DNA of 11,738 bases from Xanthoparmelia taractica. Taxonomy: Eukaryota; Ascomycota; Lecanoromycetes; Lecanorales; Parmeliaceae. Below, one piece after another: positions 8,750 to 11,738 of this stretch (positions within the stretch are counted from its first letter, which is position 1; each line of letters starts with the position of its first letter). The position numbers and the translations under genes were made by a program. The notes under the pieces are model-generated. The model saw only the letters and a program-made list of their open reading frames with translations, was not told the DNA's origin and did not search any database. The stretch lies in assembly GCA_033085395.1 (NCBI GenBank), contig JANQBS010000605.1, forward strand, positions 1 to 11,738. The letters are read 5' to 3'.

Positions 8750-10460
8750 TTTACTAAGAACCTTAGACTAATCTTAAAAAAAAACTTTATTAAAAACCCT
8801 AAGCTAGCTTTAAAGAAAACTATTATTGTTAATTATCAAATAAAGGTCGATTCAAGATTAAATTTAACACGTTTAATACGGCGATTTACAGGGACTAATA
8901 AGATATTTGCTAAGCGTTTTGCTGCGGATTTAAATAAGTATTTTAACTATTGTATTAATAAGGAAATAACTAAGTTGCTTAAGCGTTTTAACCCTTATAT
9001 TGCTAAAAGTAAAATCGCTAATATTAATTATTAAGATCTACACTTTGCTGAGGCCGAAATAATTAAAAAGATTATTATTATAAACGAGGTTAATACTAAT
9101 TAGAAATACCTCTATTGCTATCACTTCGATTTAAACGATTCTAAGAAGATCTCGTAAAGATATTCCTCGAAGAAGAAGAAGAAGAAACTCTATATATTCT
9201 CGAGCTATGTCTACTTGCATAGATTTATCAATTATGCTTAAGGTCATTTATTTCCTCAAGGAAATCATATAAGATAATTCGTTTTTTTGGTCTTTTTAAG
9301 TCACATCTCAGCTTAATATTTAAGTTATTATAGATTATATTAAGCTAATTTTTGATATTGATTAAGCCGATATCCTTCGAAGCACGTAAGATCTTTTATA
9401 CGTATTCTCGAGACTTTCTTTTGCTGCTAATATCCCTTAATGTGTATCTTTCCTTCAATAACGAATCAATCGCTATATTAATAGATACTTTAAATCGTTC
9501 GATAAGTATTCTCTTTCACTTATTCAATTTATTCTCAAGCTTTATAAGACGCTTATTATTATTAGAAAGCTTACTTAATCACTATTTTAAAATAGACCCC
9601 TTAAAATAAGTTTAGAGATTTATACGAACTAGCTTATTACTCTTAATGCTAGCTACGTTACGAGCATACTTTAGAAATAAATACATATCTCGAAAATAAG
9701 TCTCTTTTGATATATGCTTCATTAAAGAAGCATCGAAAGCCACTAACTTATCTTTATACATTAAATTGAAAAATCTCATATTACTAGCATTTCATCTACT
9801 TGCTAATGCAGTTCCTACGATATATTCTAGCGATTCTTACTTATTAGGCGATTTAGATACGCTACGTAGAAGACCTTATAAAGTAATTTATTGCTACTAT
9901 AAAAAGTCGATATTCTATTAATTAACCTTATTATTTTTAATTATATTAAAGTTATTGAAAGTATCTCTAGAAGTAGAATTTATACTTAAGTTTGAAGTAG
10001 AATTCGATATAGCGTTCGAATTAATTAAATTATTAGAGTTAGAGTTAATATTAAAAGAATTTCTAATAAAAGAAGTATTAATAATAAAAGAATTTCTAAT
10101 AGAAGAATTATTAGTAATAGGACTTTCAAGAGATATATCGCCGATAGAAGAAGATTCTCTTAGTCTTCTTAACGACTAAATATTAATCTTAAATCTAGTT
10201 AGAGTAGCCTTAAAAATTAATCGATTAAGGGCTCAGCTAATAGATTAATTTAATGAAGTCTTAATAGATATAGAACGAGCTCTTGCACGTGCGTCACGGG
10301 CTGATAAAGCTACTTCTTTTATAATCTCTAAAGGCCTAAAATTAATCTTAACGATATCGATAATAAATTACTTAATATCGTCGGAGATAAGATTAATAAA
10401 GGCGTGCTCGAAGTGTAGAAATTCGTCTATTTAAAAGGTTAAAATAATAGTATCTCAAGA
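8750..10460 (-). pseudogene. Gag (nucleocapsid and capsid) region
   Basis: Gag packages the element RNA. The capsid-like core (about 9270-9880) shows ETYFRDMYLFLKYAR, then ERYTLRDISSKRKSREYV, then NNLNIKLRCDLKRPKK and YDFLEEINDLKHN, the usual landmarks of fungal Ty3/gypsy Gag. Before it lies a Ser/Asn-rich stretch (about 9940-10140) with a repeated IRNSF. After it comes a Ser/Arg-rich stretch (about 9130-9220) and a Gln-rich tail (about 8760-9100) in which most stops are TAA/TAG at Gln positions. No zinc knuckle is recognised. Confidence 0.87.
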
Positions 10461-10543
10461 AATAGGATTTAGAGCTAACGAAGCTAGAATAATAATAGTC
10501 TATAACGGAGATAGAGTGATAGTAGTCTTCTTAATGATAAAAA

Positions 10544-10684
10544 TAGAATAATAGTAATCTTCTTAATAACGAAGAGATAGTATTATATTAATAATCGAGA
10601 GATAGAATTTAGAGCTAATAGAGCTAATAGGGCTAGAATAATAGTAGTCTTCTTAATAACGAAGAGATAGTGTTATATTAATAA
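10544..10684. repeat. 51-bp direct repeat pair with 90-bp period near the gag start
   Basis: 10544-10594 matches 10634-10684 at 49 of 51 positions, and both differences are transitions. The 90-bp spacing is a multiple of three, so it would repeat 30 residues if translated. A partial related copy is seen near 10519-10537. It may be a repeated Gag N-terminus or leader sequence. Confidence 0.8.
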
Positions 10685-10695
10685 GAAGGATTTTT

Positions 10696-11098
10696 CATTA
10701 ATATGAAGATATATATTATAAGAATTAAAGTTCTCTTTATTATGCAATTTAATAGTATAATATTTTCTTTCTTTTTCAGCAAAGATAGTGAGATAAGTAA
10801 CTCGAAAGAGGGGCGATAACGTGCTTAAAAGAACAGTGATATTATTTACAATAATAGCAATATAGCAATAATGAGTGAATTATAGCAATAATAGTGATGA
10901 TAGTAAGTGTGAGAAAGATAAGTTTGATAACGAACTCAGTGAGATTCCGATCGGGTAAGAATTCCGATGATTTTATATGCGGATCTCATTAGATAGAATA
11001 TAGTTCTCCGCGAAGAAGAGTTATTTCAACGAATATAAGTATTAATTAAGCACTAATAAATGGAGAATCTCCTAAAATAGCTAATAATAGCTATTTGA
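10696..11098. other. 5' leader of the gypsy element
   Basis: Non-coding sequence between the primer binding site and gag. It includes three AGCAATA-type units (10856-10901), a short inverted repeat GGAGA-A-TCTCC (11062-11072) and a perfect 9-bp stem AAATAGCTA / TAGCTATTT with a 4-base loop (11075-11096) directly beside the primer binding site. No gene seen. Confidence 0.65.
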
Positions 11099-11109
11099 CG
11101 TTGCTACCA
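11099..11109 (-). other. Probable tRNA primer binding site
   Basis: On the minus strand, three bases after the end of the 5' LTR, the sequence reads TGGTAGCAACG. The leading TGG pairs with the universal CCA end of tRNAs, and the position is correct for first-strand priming. Which tRNA is used cannot be told without the host tRNA set. This site also confirms the minus-strand orientation. Confidence 0.75.
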
Positions 11110-11112
11110 TAC

Positions 11113-11255
11113 TGTAATAGCAAAGGGTATATTCAGTCAGTAGTGTGTGTAAGTCTTGATTATTCTAAGTTGGAAAAATCTATCTAAGTCAGCCAGTCTG
11201 CCAAGCACTTGCCTTAGCTAATTTCTTAATTGCTTGGCAAGTGCGTTTCGTGACA
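11113..11255 (-). repeat. Right LTR (5' LTR of the minus-strand gypsy element)
   Basis: 143 bp with intact TG...CA ends. It differs from the left LTR by 11 transitions, only two of which are mutated in this copy, so it is nearer the original sequence. It would carry the promoter for minus-strand transcription. It contains the palindrome CCAAGCACTTGCC ... TGCTTGGCAAGTGC. Confidence 0.96.
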
Positions 11256-11260
11256 TTTCT
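11256..11260. repeat. Target-site duplication TTTCT, right copy
   Basis: Identical to 3544-3548 and directly adjacent to the CA end of the right LTR. Removing one copy together with the element restores the piggyBac-like reading frame. Confidence 0.95.
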
Positions 11261-11661
11261 ATAGTGTAATATAATCGTTATTAAGTATTTTCATTAGAAT
11301 TACTTATATTATAATTATAATCACATATAAATTTAAAAAATACTAATATCTATTTGTCGATGTTATTTATAATTGTTATTAAATTAGCTGGAATATCGTG
11401 TCTCTTCTTGATATTCTTAAAAAGCATTACTTAAGTCTCTACTTCTAAGTGTGCCGTGATTATAGAAAGAATAGTGTTATTATCTTGTTAGAATATGCAT
11501 AAGATCTCGTTATCTACGATAGTTATAACGAAGATTTCTTAGTGATTCTTCTTATTTGAGAGTACTCTTATTATTACGAGTTCGTGAGCGATTTTAGAGC
11601 TATTCTTTACTATCTCACAGATCTTAAAATTAAGACGTTTTAGATATTTTAAGAGAGATAC
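11256..11661 (-). pseudogene. piggyBac-like transposase, middle segment, cut off at the right TIR
   Basis: Read on the minus strand from 11661: VSLLKYLKRLNF, NSSKIAHELVIIRVLSNKKN, EIFVITIVDNEILCIF, stop (11488-11490, Trp expected), QDNNTILSIITAH, KKRHDIPANLITIINNIDK, FICDYNYNISNSNEN. This follows the DDE_Tnp_1_7 (piggyBac) pattern: LFxxLRxxG, P.EL, W.D...V..LTT.H, KKRH.IP, YN..M.G.D. The acidic position of the last block (usually GVD or GSD) is Asn here (11293-11295). Only a few in-frame stops occur, all TAA or TAG. The gene begins abruptly at the inner TIR edge, where the family would have its upstream DDE half, and it continues at 3548 across the retroelement. It is a truncated, non-functional relic. 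RIP is lighter here than in the pogo relic. Confidence 0.8.
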
Positions 11662-11662
11662 T

Positions 11663-11736
11663 TACGGGTCGGAAAGGTGTGGTATCTGTTGAACATAGTC
11701 GTTTTCAACTTTTTTTCAACTTTTTTAAAAAAATTA
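11663..11736 (-). repeat. Right terminal inverted repeat of the outer element
   Basis: Inverted copy of 1-74 with one mismatch (11727 against 10). It keeps the paired GTTG-A7 11-bp units and the CACACC motif. The window ends with two extra bases (TA) beyond the repeat. Confidence 0.93.
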
Positions 11737-11738
11737 TA

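Larger units (their letters stand above)
4122..10695 (-). pseudogene. gag-pol polyprotein of the gypsy chromovirus, stop-riddled
   Basis: Hand translation of the minus strand in one phase (codons whose lowest coordinate is a multiple of 3) gives recognisable Gag, protease, RT, RNase H, integrase and chromodomain in order over about 6.3 kb, with no frame change. Dozens of stops interrupt it, nearly all TAA or TAG at places where the family has Gln or Trp. Key residues are lost in the same way (DTG to NIE in the protease, YVDD to YVNN in RT, first integrase Asp to Asn). Damage is therefore by point transitions and not by indels, as RIP predicts. The last clear codon block ends at TAA 4122-4124. 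The start is uncertain: the phase is coherent from about 10460 downwards, and the 90-bp-spaced repeats upstream (to about 10690) may be the N-terminus. An ATG at 10696-10698 is in another phase. Confidence 0.95.
3549..11255 (-). mobile_element. Nested full-length Ty3/gypsy chromovirus LTR retrotransposon, RIP-inactivated
   Basis: A 7,707-bp element bounded by 143-bp direct LTRs and a perfect TTTCT duplication. Its coding strand is minus, so the right LTR is the 5' LTR. Order in transcription direction: 5' LTR, primer binding site, leader, gag, CCHH-like segment, protease, reverse transcriptase, RNase H, integrase, chromodomain, short 3' region, 3' LTR. Gag and pol lie in one frame throughout, as in Tf1-like single-ORF chromoviruses. 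The LTRs differ at 11 positions, all transitions, nine of them C-to-T or G-to-A in the left copy. The element lies within the piggyBac-like coding sequence of the outer transposon and is therefore younger than it. Confidence 0.97.
3..11734. mobile_element. Composite TIR DNA transposon, probably pogo/Fot1 (Tc1-mariner superfamily), with nested insertion
   Basis: The two window ends are inverted copies of each other over 74 bp with one mismatch, and each contains a TA next to the repeat (1-2 and 11735-11736), consistent with the TA target duplication of Tc1-mariner elements. A plus-strand pogo/Fot1-type transposase relic lies inside, which supports the class. Without the 7,707-bp nested retroelement and its 5-bp target duplication the element would be about 4.0 kb, long for a Fot1-like element (usually about 2 kb). 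The extra length is accounted for by a captured or pre-existing piggyBac-like gene half and by non-coding stretches. The exact end is ambiguous by two bases because the right end reads TTATA. Which transposase, if either, recognised these TIRs is inferred from the TA and from the pogo gene, not proven. Confidence 0.85.

Noticed and set aside
8800..9270. Plus-strand frame that looks gene-like (long runs, few stops, a Lys run)
   Set aside because: It is antisense to the Gln-rich and Ser/Arg-rich tail of Gag. The minus-strand phase there is continuous with Gag and protease, and its stops fall at Gln positions.
9352..9609. Plus-strand 85-codon open frame
   Set aside because: It lies opposite the Gag core, whose minus-strand translation shows clear family landmarks.
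9955..10179. Plus-strand 74-codon open frame
   Set aside because: It is the complement of the Ser/Asn-rich Gag segment on the minus strand; the Leu/Glu/Ile-rich composition is a shadow of that repeat.
1..11738. Maverick/Polinton, Helitron, Starship or viral insertion as explanation for the large TIR element
   Set aside because: No polymerase B, capsid, Rep/helicase or DUF3435 tyrosine recombinase landmarks are seen. The size is explained by a nested 7.7-kb gypsy element.

Overview
This window is a fungal repeat region made of degraded mobile DNA. No host gene is visible. Most of it is very AT-rich, with CpA and TpG depleted and TpA in excess, and its genes are broken almost only by TAA/TAG codons where Gln or Trp codons would be expected. 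That is the mark of repeat-induced point mutation (RIP), so a filamentous ascomycete (Pezizomycotina) is the likely source. A 50-nt fungal-type intron and a chromodomain Ty3/gypsy element fit this. Family calls come from hand translation and motif recognition, not from database searches.

Layout: nearly identical 74-bp terminal inverted repeats (TIRs) lie at 1-74 and 11663-11736, so the window is essentially one TIR element, with TA at both ends. Its left part (75-385) is not RIP-mutated. A RIP-mutated stretch without a recognised gene follows (386-969), then a plus-strand pogo/Fot1-type transposase pseudogene (970-2891) with one probable intron, then a non-mutated island (about 2940-3360) carrying two telomere-like units and a 17-bp tandem duplication. 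On the minus strand lies the C-terminal half of a piggyBac-like transposase. It starts exactly at the inner edge of the right TIR (11661) and runs leftwards to about 3269.

That piggyBac frame is split by a complete nested Ty3/gypsy chromovirus, 3549-11255 on the minus strand. It has 143-bp LTRs (TG...CA), a perfect 5-bp target duplication (TTTCT), a primer binding site, and one continuous but stop-riddled gag-pol frame: Gag, zinc-finger-like segment, protease, reverse transcriptase, RNase H, integrase with exact D-35-E spacing, GPY/F module and chromodomain. Removing the retroelement and one TTTCT copy rejoins the piggyBac frame without a shift.

Inferred history: a pogo-type TIR element of about 4.0 kb, which also holds a truncated piggyBac gene, was hit by a gypsy element, and RIP then inactivated everything. 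Nothing here should now encode a working protein. The most unusual points are the two DDE transposase families inside one TIR pair and the sharp boundaries between RIP-mutated and unmutated segments.
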